Positions 33,306-41,120 of a DNA stretch of 41,120 bases are shown here, piece by piece. Below the pieces are notes generated by a model. It was not told the DNA's origin, ran no database searches, and saw only the letters and a program-made list of their open reading frames with translations. This DNA comes from RGIG4074 sp964615285. Lineage in GTDB: Bacteria > Bacillota > Clostridia > Christensenellales > Borkfalkiaceae. The stretch lies in NCBI GenBank assembly GCA_964615285.1, contig CAZTND010000009.1:1-41120 (forward strand), read 5' to 3'. Position 1 is the stretch's first letter. Each line of letters starts with the position of its first letter. The translations under genes and the position numbers were made by a program.

Positions 33306-34619
33306 ATGTGGTTCAACAAGGGGACGTTTTATCAGATCTACCCGCTCGGCTATTGCGGGGCGGAGCAGTACAACGACTTCGGCGAAGTGCGGCACCGCTT
33401 TTACAAGATAGAGGAGAACATCCCGCACCTCAAAGACCTCGGCGTGACGGCGGTGCTCTTCAACCCGCTCTTCGAGAGCGTTTCGCACGGCTACGATACC
33501 GTCGACTTTTATAAGGTCGACCGCCGCCTGGGCACCAACGACGAGTTCAAGGCCCTCGTGCAAAAGCTGCACGCGGCGGGCATCCGCGTGGTGCTGGACG
33601 GGGTGTTCAACCACGTCGGCAGGGAGTTCCCGCCCTTCGTGCAGGTCAGAAAGGAGCGGGAAAACACCTTCTACCGCTTTTGGTTCAACATCAACTTTCA
33701 GGCGGACAACAATTACGGCGACGGCTTTTCCTACGAGAACTGGGAGGGGCACAACGAACTTGTCAAACTCCGCCTCGACAACCTCGACCTGCAAAAATAT
33801 CTCATGGACGCCGTGCGCTTCTGGATGGACGAGTTCGGCATCGACGGCCTGCGGCTGGACGTGAGTTACCTTCTGCCCCCCTGGTTCTTTGAACTTCTGC
33901 GCCGCACGGTGAAGGAAAAGCGGGACGATTTCTTTCTGATGGGCGAAGTCATCCACATCGGCAATTTTGCCTCCAACCTCTCGCCGGAGCGGCTCGATTC
34001 CATCACGAATTACGAGTGTTTCAAGGGCATGGTATCGGCGTTCAACAGTGACAACCTGTTCGAGATCGAACACTCCCTCTCCCGCCTTTTTGCCGACACG
34101 CCTTGGGCGCTGTACAAGGGCAAGGCGCTCTTCAACTTCCTCGACAACCACGACGTGCCCCGCGTGTATACCGCCCTCCAAAAGAAGGAAAACATAGAGG
34201 CGCTCTATACGCTCCTTTTCACCGTTCCGGGCATACCATGCCTGTATTATGGCGGGGAATACGCCGCGGAGGGGGACAAGGGCGACTTCGACCGCCGCCT
34301 GCGCCCGTGCGTCGACGATCTGGACAAGAACAAGGCGCCCGCGCTGGAAACGCACATCAAAAAACTGTGCGCGATCCGAAAAGAGAGCCGCGCGCTCGCC
34401 TGCGGGACCTATGCCAAGGCATGGCTGCAAAACAAGAGCCTGGCATTCGTGCGCGAAGGGGACGGAGAAACGCTGTACCCCTGTTTCAACACCGACGGCG
34501 CGCCCGTGACCTTTTCGGTCGGCGGCGGAGAGGGAGAGGACCTTCTGACGGGCGAAAGGGTCGATCTGTCCTGTATCTGCGTGCCGCCGCACGGCAGCAG
34601 GATCGTTCGGAAACTCTGA
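33306..34619 (+). CDS. GH13 alpha-glucan hydrolase (maltodextrin-degrading alpha-amylase family)
   Basis: Glycoside hydrolase family 13 protein of 437 residues without a signal peptide, so it acts on imported oligosaccharides in the cytosol. The TIM-barrel conserved regions are all present: I DGVFNHVG, II DGLRLDVSY with nucleophile Asp185, III MGEV with acid/base Glu214, IV FLDNHDV with His282 and Asp283. A small C-terminal beta domain follows (about 365-437). It starts one base after the epimerase stop, with GGAGATAG upstream. Together with the acetyltransferase and epimerase it forms a small starch/maltodextrin-use cluster; the precise specificity (amylase, cyclomaltodextrinase or glucosidase) is not assigned. 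Confidence 0.9.
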   Translation: MWFNKGTFYQIYPLGYCGAEQYNDFGEVRHRFYKIEENIPHLKDLGVTAVLFNPLFESVSHGYDTVDFYKVDRRLGTNDEFKALVQKLHAAGIRVVLDGVFNHVGREFPPFVQVRKERENTFYRFWFNINFQADNNYGDGFSYENWEGHNELVKLRLDNLDLQKYLMDAVRFWMDEFGIDGLRLDVSYLLPPWFFELLRRTVKEKRDDFFLMGEVIHIGNFASNLSPERLDSITNYECFKGMVSAFNSDNLFEIEHSLSRLFADTPWALYKGKALFNFLDNHDVPRVYTALQKKENIEALYTLLFTVPGIPCLYYGGEYAAEGDKGDFDRRLRPCVDDLDKNKAPALETHIKKLCAIRKESRALACGTYAKAWLQNKSLAFVREGDGETLYPCFNTDGAPVTFSVGGGEGEDLLTGERVDLSCICVPPHGSRIVRKL

Positions 34620-34669
34620 AAAGAAAACAGCTTTGCACTTTTTTATCCGCAGGAGAATAAAGATACAAT

Positions 34670-35812
34670 ATGTTACGCTCGAAAATCAATTCCAAATATC
34701 TGGGCATCGTCTACATCGTCATATCGGCATTTTTTTTCGCGCTGATGAATCTCTTTGTTAGCCTGTCGGGGGAAGTGCCCGTCATGCAGAAGGCATTTTT
34801 CCGCAACATCGTCGCCCTCGGCCTGGCAACCGCCATGCTCATCAAAAACAAGAATGCGGTCAGGACGGGCAAGGGGCATATCGGCGACCTGCTCATCCGC
34901 GCGGCGGCGGGCACGGTGGGCGTGCTGTGCAATTTCTATGCGGTCAGCAATATGAACATCGCCGACGCCTCCATCCTCAACAAACTTTCGCCCTTCTTTG
35001 CCATCATTTTTTCCTTTTTGCTGCTGAAAGAAAAGCCGACCGGGGCGGAATGGCTGGCCGTCGCGCTCGCCTTTGTCGGCGCGCTCTGCGTCGTCAAGCC
35101 GACCTTTTCCGCGGAAGTCATTCCCGCGGCGCTCGGGGTGCTCGGCGGGCTGGGCGCGGGCGTCGCGTACACCTTCGTGCACAAGATGGGCAAAGCGGGC
35201 GTCGACGGCAACCTCATCATCTTCGTGTTTTCGGTCGTCACCTGTCTGGTGACGCTGCCTTCCTTGATCTTCGACCCGTATACGATGAGCTGGCAGCAGT
35301 TGTTGTTTTTGCTGCTGGCGGGCACCGCCGCCGCGTTCGGGCAGATATTCATCACCAAGGCATATTCCAAATCTCCCGCCAAAGAAATTTCCGTGTACGA
35401 CTATTCCATCGTGATCTTCACCGCGGTCCTCGGATTTTTGTTCCTCTCGGAGATCCCCGATTGGCTGAGCATCGTCGGGTATTGCATCATCATTCTGGCG
35501 GCGGTGGGGAATTGGTATATGGCCCGCCGGCGGGACAAAAAAGCCGCGGCGCCGCCCGCCGTTCCGCCGGAAGAGACCGCGGCGGGGGACGGTGAGAACG
35601 GTGCGAAAAAGAAGGCGGATGGTTCTCCCGGACAGCCGCCGTCGCCGCCCGCCGTTCCGCCGGAAGAGACCGCGGCGGGGGACGGTGAGAACGGTGCGAA
35701 AAAGGAGGCGGATGGTTCTCCCGGACAGCCGCCGTCGCCGCCCGACCCGTCCGCCGGCACGGAAGGCGATTTTCCCGAAACGGCAAAGCCGCCCGAGGAA
35801 ACGGACGCTTGA
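34670..35812 (+). CDS. EamA/DMT-family transporter with a repeated proline-rich tail
   Basis: A 380-residue membrane protein with ten helices in two EamA repeats (residues about 8-293), of the drug/metabolite transporter superfamily; members export amino acids, nucleosides or other metabolites, and the substrate here is unknown. Typical motifs: NKLSPFFAIIFSFLLLKEKPT in the first half and a helix-10 end before NWYMARRRDKK. After the basic stop-transfer stretch comes a cytosolic, disordered tail of about 85 residues rich in Pro, Glu, Gly and Ala, containing a 31-residue unit twice (297-327 and 328-358). AGGAG lies 14 bases before the ATG, rather far. Confidence 0.88.
   Translation: MLRSKINSKYLGIVYIVISAFFFALMNLFVSLSGEVPVMQKAFFRNIVALGLATAMLIKNKNAVRTGKGHIGDLLIRAAAGTVGVLCNFYAVSNMNIADASILNKLSPFFAIIFSFLLLKEKPTGAEWLAVALAFVGALCVVKPTFSAEVIPAALGVLGGLGAGVAYTFVHKMGKAGVDGNLIIFVFSVVTCLVTLPSLIFDPYTMSWQQLLFLLLAGTAAAFGQIFITKAYSKSPAKEISVYDYSIVIFTAVLGFLFLSEIPDWLSIVGYCIIILAAVGNWYMARRRDKKAAAPPAVPPEETAAGDGENGAKKKADGSPGQPPSPPAVPPEETAAGDGENGAKKEADGSPGQPPSPPDPSAGTEGDFPETAKPPEETDA
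35558..35743 (+). repeat. 93-bp tandem duplication in the EamA tail
   Basis: Two head-to-tail 93-base units, 35558-35650 and 35651-35743, differ at a single base (AAAAAGAAGGCG against AAAAAGGAGGCG, giving Lys or Glu). Because 93 is a multiple of three, gain or loss of a unit keeps the reading frame. The encoded unit begins AVPPEETAAGDGENGAKK. Confidence 0.95.
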
Positions 35813-35870
35813 CGGCAAGGAATGCGCGGTGAAAGAGGGCAAAACTTTCCCCGTCTCTGAAAAATCGATG

Positions 35871-35912
35871 TGCACCTTTAAGGCCGGACGGCTCTTCGGA
35901 GGTGCATATTTT
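35871..35912 (+). terminator. Probable terminator after the EamA gene
   Basis: TGCACCT (35871-35877) pairs with AGGTGCA (35900-35906), with an inner CCG/CGG pairing (35884-35886 with 35897-35899), followed by TATTTTAT. The T tract is interrupted, so strength is uncertain. Confidence 0.5.
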
Positions 35913-36005
35913 ATCATGAGCCGAAAGGAGAAGATGCGGGAAGGGACAGAAAAAAGAGGGCGGCGGGAAGAGGGGCAAAGCGGCGATATTTTTATGCTTG
36001 TTTTG

Positions 36006-36034
36006 TTTACAAACCGTTTCCGACATGATATAAT
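36006..36034 (+). promoter_or_regulatory. Sigma-A promoter for the SGNH-family gene
   Basis: TTTACA (36006-36011) and a perfect TATAAT (36029-36034) are 17 bases apart, 26 bases before the ATG at 36061. Confidence 0.8.
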
Positions 36035-36060
36035 GAAAGAAAAAGCACGGAGGAGGTCGT

Positions 36061-37257
36061 ATGACGGAGAGTATGGCTAACAGGAAATGGGTGGGCATCT
36101 GGGGCAACGCCATGTCCGTCACCGAACGCACCGCCGCGACGCACGGAAAGGACATCACCTTCCGCTATCCCGTGCCCGTGCCCTTCGACGGCGACGCCGT
36201 CCGCCTGACGTTCGACAACTTCTGCGGCACGGAGGACGTAACGCTGACCTGCGCCTACGTCGCCCTCGCCGTGGGGGACGAACAGATGCGCGGGTTCACC
36301 GCCTGCCCCGTCACGTTCGGGGGCGAAACGCAGGTCATCCTGCCCGCGGGCAAGTCGGTCGTCAGCGATCCGGTCGCCTTTTCTCTGCGGCGGGGCATGC
36401 TGCTTTCCGTCAGTTTTTACTTTGAAGATTGCGTCGAACTGCGCTCGGGCGTGGTGTTCAAGGGTCCGCTCTCCCGCGGCAATTACGCCTTCGGCAACCA
36501 CGTCCTGTCGGAGCATCTGCCCATCGAAAAGACGCGCAACACCGACGTGTGCTATTTTCTGAGCGACGTGTCCGTCCTGACCGACGGAAAAAATGCCGCC
36601 GTCGTCTGTTACGGCGATTTCATCACCGCGCAGTCCTGGCCCGACTATCTCGCCATGGAGTTTTCCAGGGGGCGTGTGTCCGACCGTTCGGTGGTGCGCA
36701 AGGCGGCAAGCGGCACCCGTGTTCTGCGGCAGTACGAGTGCGCGGCGTATGAAGCCTACGGCCTGAAGGGCAGCATCCGTTTCCCGCACGAGATATCCGC
36801 CGTGGACGGCGCGTCGGCAGTCGTCATCCAGCACGGCATCAACGATATCATTCACCCCGTGGGCAGCACGGAAAACCCCTTCCGCCCGTGGAGCGACCTG
36901 CCGACGGCGGAGGAACTCATCGGAGGGTTGAAATTCTATATCGCCGCGGCGCGGGAGCGGGGACTGAAAGCGTACATATGCACGTTGCTGCCCGTCGAAG
37001 GCTGGCGCACCTATGCGCCCTTCCGCGAAGAACTGCGCGCGGCGGTCAACGACTTCATCCGCGACACCGCCCTTACGGACGGCGTCATCGATTTCGACAA
37101 GGCGGTGCGCGACCCGCTCCGCCCCACGCGGCTCGGGCGGGGGTATGACAGCGGCGATCACCTGCACCCGTCCGAAGAGGCGTACCGCGTCATGGCGCGG
37201 GAAGCGGCGCGCGTGCTTAAAAGGACGGGAAAGGATATTTTTCTCTTGAAAAAATAA
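36061..37257 (+). CDS. SGNH/GDSL-fold protein lacking the catalytic serine
   Basis: A 398-residue cytosolic protein: an N-terminal beta-rich domain (about 10-150) and a C-terminal SGNH hydrolase fold (about 180-390), a layout of clostridial SGNH/GDSL esterase-like proteins. Conserved blocks: block I reads YGDFITAQSWPDYL, so the nucleophile of GDSIT is Phe187 (codon TTC, one base from TCC Ser); block III GIND (259-262) and the DHLH block (Asp366, His369) are kept. The protein is thus probably not a normal esterase. Other substrate-like residues (IQHGINDI) are well conserved, so it does not look like a decaying gene. GGAGGAGG precedes the ATG by about 8 bases. Its own promoter and a terminator frame it as a single-gene unit. 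Confidence 0.87.
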   Translation: MTESMANRKWVGIWGNAMSVTERTAATHGKDITFRYPVPVPFDGDAVRLTFDNFCGTEDVTLTCAYVALAVGDEQMRGFTACPVTFGGETQVILPAGKSVVSDPVAFSLRRGMLLSVSFYFEDCVELRSGVVFKGPLSRGNYAFGNHVLSEHLPIEKTRNTDVCYFLSDVSVLTDGKNAAVVCYGDFITAQSWPDYLAMEFSRGRVSDRSVVRKAASGTRVLRQYECAAYEAYGLKGSIRFPHEISAVDGASAVVIQHGINDIIHPVGSTENPFRPWSDLPTAEELIGGLKFYIAAARERGLKAYICTLLPVEGWRTYAPFREELRAAVNDFIRDTALTDGVIDFDKAVRDPLRPTRLGRGYDSGDHLHPSEEAYRVMAREAARVLKRTGKDIFLLKK

Positions 37258-37274
37258 TGGTTAAATCTCTTGAC

Positions 37275-37308
37275 AGCCGTTTTCTTTCGGGAAAACGGCT
37301 TTATATAT
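37275..37308 (+). terminator. Perfect hairpin terminator after the SGNH gene
   Basis: AGCCGTTTTC (37275-37284) pairs with GAAAACGGCT (37291-37300) without mismatch, loop TTTCGG, then TTATATAT. The T tract is weak but the stem is exact and begins 18 bases after the stop. Confidence 0.65.
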
Positions 37309-37360
37309 GTAATAAAGGCGCCGCAGCCGGCGTCAAAAAAACAAAAGGGGAACCAAAGAT

Positions 37361-38113
37361 ATGACGGAAAAAGAACAAGATGCGATCGGCAGGAAGATAC
37401 GCAGGGAGTACGCCAAAGCGGAAAAATGTATCCGCGATCTGGGCAGAAAGGTCAAGGAGGCAGTGGAAAAGGAGGACGTCGAAGCCGCTTTGCGCACCTA
37501 TGACTGCATTCTTCAAAGCCTGCTCCTGAAAGAGGCGTTGGCGGACGGGGTCGTCGCGACCGAAGAGATCGATATCATCGAGAATACGGTCAATCACGGG
37601 GACATCATGCGGCTCCTCGCGCAGACGGTGCCCGCGGAATATGCTCCGTTCGTTCGCTGGGAAAGCCTCTCCGAGCTGCCGTCGGCGGCGCAGCAGCTTA
37701 TCGGCGCGCGGGCGGATATGCTCATCGAGGAAAGCAGCGACGAATTTGTGCTTTTCGTCGCCTTGGCGAATTTGGCGACGCGTAAAGATTACGGGCAGGT
37801 CCTCATCGACGCCACGGCGGATATTCTCACTGCTTTTTCCGCCCTTGCGGGCGCGCGGGGCGCGGCGGCGCTTGCAGTCGGCGCGGAAGCCTTTCAGGAT
37901 GTTTTCGTACTCAAATATGTGCGTACCCTGCAACACATCGACGAATTTTGCTCGGCGGCGGAATTTTTGGACGCGGCGCGCTCGTTCCTCCTCGGGGAAT
38001 TGGAGCGATACGAAAAACAGGCGCTGCGCGAGCAGCGGCGGGAGGCGATCAAACAAAAATTCCGTTCGGTGTTCGGGAAAAAGGAGGGGGCGGACGGCAA
38101 TCATAAAACATAA
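37361..38113 (+). CDS. Unknown helical protein (weak TerB-like feature)
   Basis: A 250-residue soluble, mostly helical protein that I do not recognise with confidence. Residues about 1-45 are charged and probably coiled coil. The segment LLLKEALADGVVATEEIDIIENTV (about 54-77) recalls the metal-binding helix of TerB-like tellurite-resistance domains. The middle is Ala-rich and helical, and the last 30 residues (QALREQRREAIKQKFRSVF onward) are strongly basic. There is no signal peptide or membrane helix. AAAAGGGGAA lies about 9 bases before the ATG. It sits between two terminators, so it is probably transcribed alone, though I found no clear promoter. Confidence 0.75.
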   Translation: MTEKEQDAIGRKIRREYAKAEKCIRDLGRKVKEAVEKEDVEAALRTYDCILQSLLLKEALADGVVATEEIDIIENTVNHGDIMRLLAQTVPAEYAPFVRWESLSELPSAAQQLIGARADMLIEESSDEFVLFVALANLATRKDYGQVLIDATADILTAFSALAGARGAAALAVGAEAFQDVFVLKYVRTLQHIDEFCSAAEFLDAARSFLLGELERYEKQALREQRREAIKQKFRSVFGKKEGADGNHKT

Positions 38114-38132
38114 AAAGGCGCGGGAAACAGGC

Positions 38133-38159
38133 AAAAAGCGGCGTGGCGGCCGCTTTTTT
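38133..38159 (+). terminator. Terminator before clpB
   Basis: AAAAAGCGGC (38133-38142) pairs with GCCGCTTTTT (38149-38158), a short GTGGCG loop and a T6 tract. It begins 19 bases after the preceding stop. Confidence 0.85.
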
Positions 38160-38310
38160 GCGTTTTGCAGGGGGCAGGGCGGCTGTGTTTCTCCGCCCGC
38201 AACAGAAAACGGCCGATCGTCAAAAAAATTCCGCTTTTCTGTTTAGAAAACAAAATTCGGTTTAAGAATAGAGTGAAGAAAATAACGTTTTTACAGGAGG
38301 CGAAGTCATC

Positions 38311-40923
38311 ATGATGAATGCGGAAAAATTTACCCGAAAGGCGCTCGAAGCCGTACAGGGCGCACAGCGGATCGCAAACGAAAACGGCAACCAGCGGTTG
38401 GAACAGGCGCACCTTTTGCAGTCGCTGCTGTCTGCGGAGGACGGGCTCATTCCCAAAATTCTTTCCCGCATGGGGAAGGACGTTCCGGTGCTCTTGGCGG
38501 AGACCGTAAAAAAGACGGACGCCATGCCCAAGGTGAGCGGGGGAAACGGACAGCTGTATCTGTCCAACGAGCTGGCGGCGGCGATGGATGAGGCGGAAAA
38601 ACAGATGTCCGCCATGAAAGATTCCTTTATCTCTGTCGAACACCTCTTTTTGGCGCTCCTGGACCGTCCCGACAAGACGGTCAAGGAACTCTTTCGGCAA
38701 TTTGATATACAGAAGAACGCCTTTTTGCGTGCGCTCAAAGAAGTGCGCGGCAACGCGCGGGTCAATTCGGACAGTCCCGAAGATACCTATGACGTTCTGA
38801 ACAAATACGGCGCCGATCTTGTGGAGCGGGCGCGGCAGCATAAACTCGATCCCGTCATCGGGCGGGACGAAGAGATCCGCAACGTCATCCGCATACTGTC
38901 CCGTAAGACCAAAAACAATCCCGTTCTCATCGGCGAAGCGGGCGTCGGCAAGACTGCCATCGCCGAAGGGCTCGCCATCCGCATCATGCAGGGGGACGTG
39001 CCCGATTCCATCAAGGACAGAAAGGTGTTCTCTCTGGACATGGGGGCCCTCATCGCGGGCGCAAAGTTCCGCGGCGAGTTCGAGGAAAGGCTCAAAGCCG
39101 TGCTCAACGAAGTCAAAAAGAGCGAAGGGGGAATCATCCTCTTCATCGACGAACTCCACACCATCGTGGGCGCGGGCAAGTCGGACGGCGCGATGGATGC
39201 GGGCAACCTCTTGAAGCCCATGCTGGCGCGCGGCGAACTGCACTGCATCGGCGCGACCACGCTGGACGAATACCGTAAATACATCGAAAAGGACCCCGCC
39301 CTGGAACGCCGCTTCCAGCCTGTCATGGTGAACGAACCCTCCGTCGAGGACACCATCTCCATCCTGCGCGGCCTCAAAGAGCGGTACGAAGTCTTTCACG
39401 GCGTCAAGATCCAGGACAACGCCCTCATCGCGGCGGCGACCCTCTCCAACCGCTATATTACGGACAGGTTTTTGCCCGATAAGGCCATCGACCTCGTGGA
39501 CGAGGCGTGCGCCCTCATCAAGACGGAGATGCAGTCCATGCCCGCGGAGATGGACGAAGCGGCGCGTAAAATCATGCAGCTCGAGATCGAGGAGAACGCC
39601 CTGAAAAAGGAGACGGACGAGCTGACGCAGTCCCGTCTGAAGGAGCTCCAGAAGGAACTCGCCGCCCTGCGCGAAGAGTATGCAGGCATGAAGGCGAAAT
39701 GGCTGGAAGAAAAGGAGTCCATCGGCAAGGGTCAGCAGCTCCGCGAGCAGATCGAAAAGGCGAACGCCGACCTGGAGACGGCAAAGCGCAAGGCCGATTA
39801 CGACGAGGCGAGCCGCCTCGAATACGGCGTGCTGCCCGATCTGAAAAAGCAACTTGCGGAGTATGAGCGCAAACAGTCGGGCGGCAAGGAGAACACGCTC
39901 CTCCGCGACAAGGTCACGGAGGAGGAGATCGCGCGCATCATCGGCCGCTGGACGGGCATCCCCGTTTCCAGGCTGATGGAGGGCGAACGCGAAAAACTCC
40001 TGCGCCTGCCCGAGATATTGCACAAACACGTCATCGGCCAGGACGAGGCGGTGCAAAAGGTGTCGGACGCCATCCTGCGTTCCCGCGCGGGCATCGCCGA
40101 CCCCAACCGTCCCATCGGTTCCTTCCTGTTTTTGGGTCCGACGGGCGTCGGCAAGACCGAACTTGCCAAGACCCTGGCGCGCTCCCTCTTCGACGACGAA
40201 AAGAACATTGTGCGCATAGACATGTCCGAGTATATGGAGAAATTCAGCGTGTCCCGACTCATCGGCGCGCCCCCCGGATACGTCGGTTACGACGAGGGCG
40301 GCCAGCTGACCGAGGCGGTGCGGAGAAAGCCCTACTGCGTCATCCTGTTCGACGAGATCGAAAAGGCGCATCCCGACGTGTTCAACATCCTCTTGCAGGT
40401 ACTCGACGACGGGCGAATCACGGACAGCCAGGGACGCACGGTGGATTTCAAGAACACCGTCATCATCCTGACTTCCAACCTCGGCTCGCAGTACATTCTG
40501 GAGGGCATCGACGAGGACACGCACGAGATCCTGCCGCAGGCACGCGAACAGGTGAACGAGCTTTTGAAGCGCTCCTTCCGCCCCGAATTTTTGAACCGTC
40601 TCGACGAGATCGTGTTCTATAAACCCCTCTCCGAGGAGGACATCGCGGGCATCGTGGATCTGCTCCTTGCCGACCTCAAGGCGCGGCTTGCCGACAAGCA
40701 GCTCTCGCTGGAAGTTTCCGACCGCGCCAAGAATTACATCGCGGAGAACGGCTACGACCCCGTGTACGGCGCAAGGCCTTTGAAGCGGTACCTGCAGAAC
40801 ACGCTGGAAAACGCGCTCGCCCGTTACATCATCGCGGGGAACTGCGCGGCGGGCGACGCCTTGACGGTGAACGTCGGCAAGGACGGGCTGACCGTCGAAA
40901 AGAAGCGGGACGAGAAAAAATAA
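38311..40923 (+). CDS. clpB: ATP-dependent disaggregase ClpB
   Basis: Hsp100 chaperone of 870 residues (normal length) that, with DnaK, pulls proteins out of aggregates. Domains: Clp N domain (about 1-145), AAA+ ring 1 with Walker A GEAGVGKT (208-215), the coiled-coil M domain that distinguishes ClpB from ClpC (about 395-525), AAA+ ring 2 with Walker A GPTGVGKT (609-616) and the small C-terminal domain. AGGAGG lies 10 bases before ATG 38311 (ATG 38314 is an alternative). A weak promoter (TTTAGA at 38242, AAGAAT at 38264, 16 bases apart) may drive it. No CIRCE or CtsR operator is recognisable in the 197-base upstream interval, so its heat regulation is not evident from sequence. Confidence 0.95.
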   Translation: MMNAEKFTRKALEAVQGAQRIANENGNQRLEQAHLLQSLLSAEDGLIPKILSRMGKDVPVLLAETVKKTDAMPKVSGGNGQLYLSNELAAAMDEAEKQMSAMKDSFISVEHLFLALLDRPDKTVKELFRQFDIQKNAFLRALKEVRGNARVNSDSPEDTYDVLNKYGADLVERARQHKLDPVIGRDEEIRNVIRILSRKTKNNPVLIGEAGVGKTAIAEGLAIRIMQGDVPDSIKDRKVFSLDMGALIAGAKFRGEFEERLKAVLNEVKKSEGGIILFIDELHTIVGAGKSDGAMDAGNLLKPMLARGELHCIGATTLDEYRKYIEKDPALERRFQPVMVNEPSVEDTISILRGLKERYEVFHGVKIQDNALIAAATLSNRYITDRFLPDKAIDLVDEACALIKTEMQSMPAEMDEAARKIMQLEIEENALKKETDELTQSRLKELQKELAALREEYAGMKAKWLEEKESIGKGQQLREQIEKANADLETAKRKADYDEASRLEYGVLPDLKKQLAEYERKQSGGKENTLLRDKVTEEEIARIIGRWTGIPVSRLMEGEREKLLRLPEILHKHVIGQDEAVQKVSDAILRSRAGIADPNRPIGSFLFLGPTGVGKTELAKTLARSLFDDEKNIVRIDMSEYMEKFSVSRLIGAPPGYVGYDEGGQLTEAVRRKPYCVILFDEIEKAHPDVFNILLQVLDDGRITDSQGRTVDFKNTVIILTSNLGSQYILEGIDEDTHEILPQAREQVNELLKRSFRPEFLNRLDEIVFYKPLSEEDIAGIVDLLLADLKARLADKQLSLEVSDRAKNYIAENGYDPVYGARPLKRYLQNTLENALARYIIAGNCAAGDALTVNVGKDGLTVEKKRDEKK

Positions 40924-40961
40924 GCACATATCATGCCGGGCCGCTTTGGCCGGCTCAGGCG

Positions 40962-40999
40962 GTGCGGACGAAAGATTTTCTTTCGTCCGCACTTTTTTT
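40962..40999 (+). terminator. Strong terminator of clpB
   Basis: A perfect 13-base-pair stem of GTGCGGACGAAAG (40962-40974) with CTTTCGTCCGCAC (40980-40992), loop ATTTT, and seven T. It lies 39 bases after the clpB stop. Confidence 0.95.
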
Positions 41000-41009
41000 G
41001 TTTCATCGT

Positions 41010-41039
41010 TTGACTTTCTGCTCCCTTTTCCGTTATAAT
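41010..41039 (+). promoter_or_regulatory. Sigma-A promoter at the right edge
   Basis: TTGACT (41010-41015) and a perfect TATAAT (41034-41039) are 18 bases apart, followed by an AT-rich leader and an AGAGGAGAGG ribosome site (41064-41073) before ATG 41083. Confidence 0.75.
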
Positions 41040-41082
41040 AAAATCAATATATCATAACTATGCAGAGGAGAGGCGAAGAGCA

Positions 41083-41120
41083 ATGGGAGTACCGGAGATA
41101 TTCGGAGAGAACGTATTCAG
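41083..41120 (+). CDS. glnN: Start of a probable type III glutamine synthetase (partial)
   Basis: Only 12 complete codons are in the window, reading MGVPEIFGENVF. The PEIFGENVF string is characteristic of the N-terminus of type III (GlnN) glutamine synthetases, which make glutamine from glutamate and ammonia. The gene has its own promoter and ribosome site and runs out of the window to the right. With so few residues the call rests on recognition of this one motif. Confidence 0.55.
   Translation, partial: MGVPEIFGENVF

Noticed and set aside
34664..34669. TACAAT directly before the EamA start codon, resembling a -10 box
   Set aside because: No -35 box lies at a suitable distance, and transcription would start inside the coding region.
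35924..36080. Short frame between the EamA and SGNH genes
   Set aside because: It runs over the TTTACA/TATAAT promoter and the ribosome site of the SGNH gene and is Arg/Glu low complexity.
37270..37308. Perfect TTGACA followed by TATATA, a possible promoter for the unknown gene at 37361
   Set aside because: The spacing is 26 bases and the interval is filled by a perfect hairpin, which is better explained as a terminator of the SGNH gene.
38160..38310. CIRCE or CtsR operator before clpB
   Set aside because: No inverted TTAGCACTC/GAGTGCTAA pair and no GGTCAAA heptad repeat are present in the interval.
38101..40992. Long - strand open frame opposite clpB
   Set aside because: It is the antisense shadow of clpB, includes the clpB terminator, and has no recognisable domain.
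1..41120. CRISPR array, insertion sequence, prophage genes, tRNA or rRNA genes
   Set aside because: No regularly spaced repeats, transposase or integrase motifs, phage structural genes or RNA gene signatures were found on either strand.

Overview
The window is about 41 kb of GC-rich bacterial DNA from a scaffolded draft assembly, with two runs of exactly 100 N. Almost every gene is on the + strand; only one, a polysaccharide deacetylase, is on the - strand. Several features point to an anaerobic Gram-positive Bacillota/Clostridia-type organism: a T-box leader in front of pheST, a CdaA-type diadenylate cyclase, a HelD-like helicase, a MocR-type regulator, a thioredoxin-reductase-like flavoprotein without an NADPH site, strong Shine-Dalgarno sites, consensus sigma-A promoters and the probable start of a type III glutamine synthetase. 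High GC in such a genome would fit lineages such as Christensenellales/Borkfalkiaceae, but that placement is only a guess.

Layout. 0.3-3.8 kb: FNT-family anion channel, convergent polysaccharide deacetylase, ZIP metal transporter (interrupted by gap 1) and a short-chain dehydrogenase. 3.8-7.6 kb: Phe T-box riboswitch, pheS, pheT and terminator. 7.7-13.5 kb: one very large DUF4011/SF1 helicase with its own promoter. 13.5-17.4 kb: MBL-fold hydrolase, comEC and holA. 17.4-21.2 kb: promoter, gap 2, then cdaA, a 36-residue membrane microprotein, a DUF1015 gene and an aspartokinase, the first three joined by stop/start overlaps. 21.5-24.8 kb: HelD-like helicase and a YjjG-like HAD phosphatase. 24.8-29.4 kb: parE-parC (topoisomerase IV). 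29.5-31.7 kb: thioredoxin-reductase-like protein and a MocR-type regulator. 31.8-34.6 kb: a carbohydrate cluster (sugar O-acetyltransferase, aldose epimerase-like protein, GH13 glucanase). 34.7-38.1 kb: EamA exporter with a duplicated tail, an SGNH-family protein and an unknown protein. 38.3-41.1 kb: clpB, a strong terminator, a promoter and the first codons of a probable glutamine synthetase III.

Most of the window is housekeeping DNA: translation, replication, topology, proteostasis and second-messenger synthesis. What stands out is a series of proteins that keep their fold but have lost signature residues. The SGNH hydrolase has Phe for the nucleophile Ser. The MocR protein has Arg for the PLP-binding Lys. 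The ComEC C-terminal MBL domain lacks its metal motif. The thioredoxin reductase lacks the NADPH motifs. The giant DUF4011 helicase has an intact motor flanked by a transglutaminase-like and a nuclease-like module that both look inactive.

The best candidates for undescribed biology are the microprotein that sits where CdaR normally follows CdaA, and the giant DUF4011 helicase. I saw no CRISPR array, insertion sequence, tRNA or rRNA gene.
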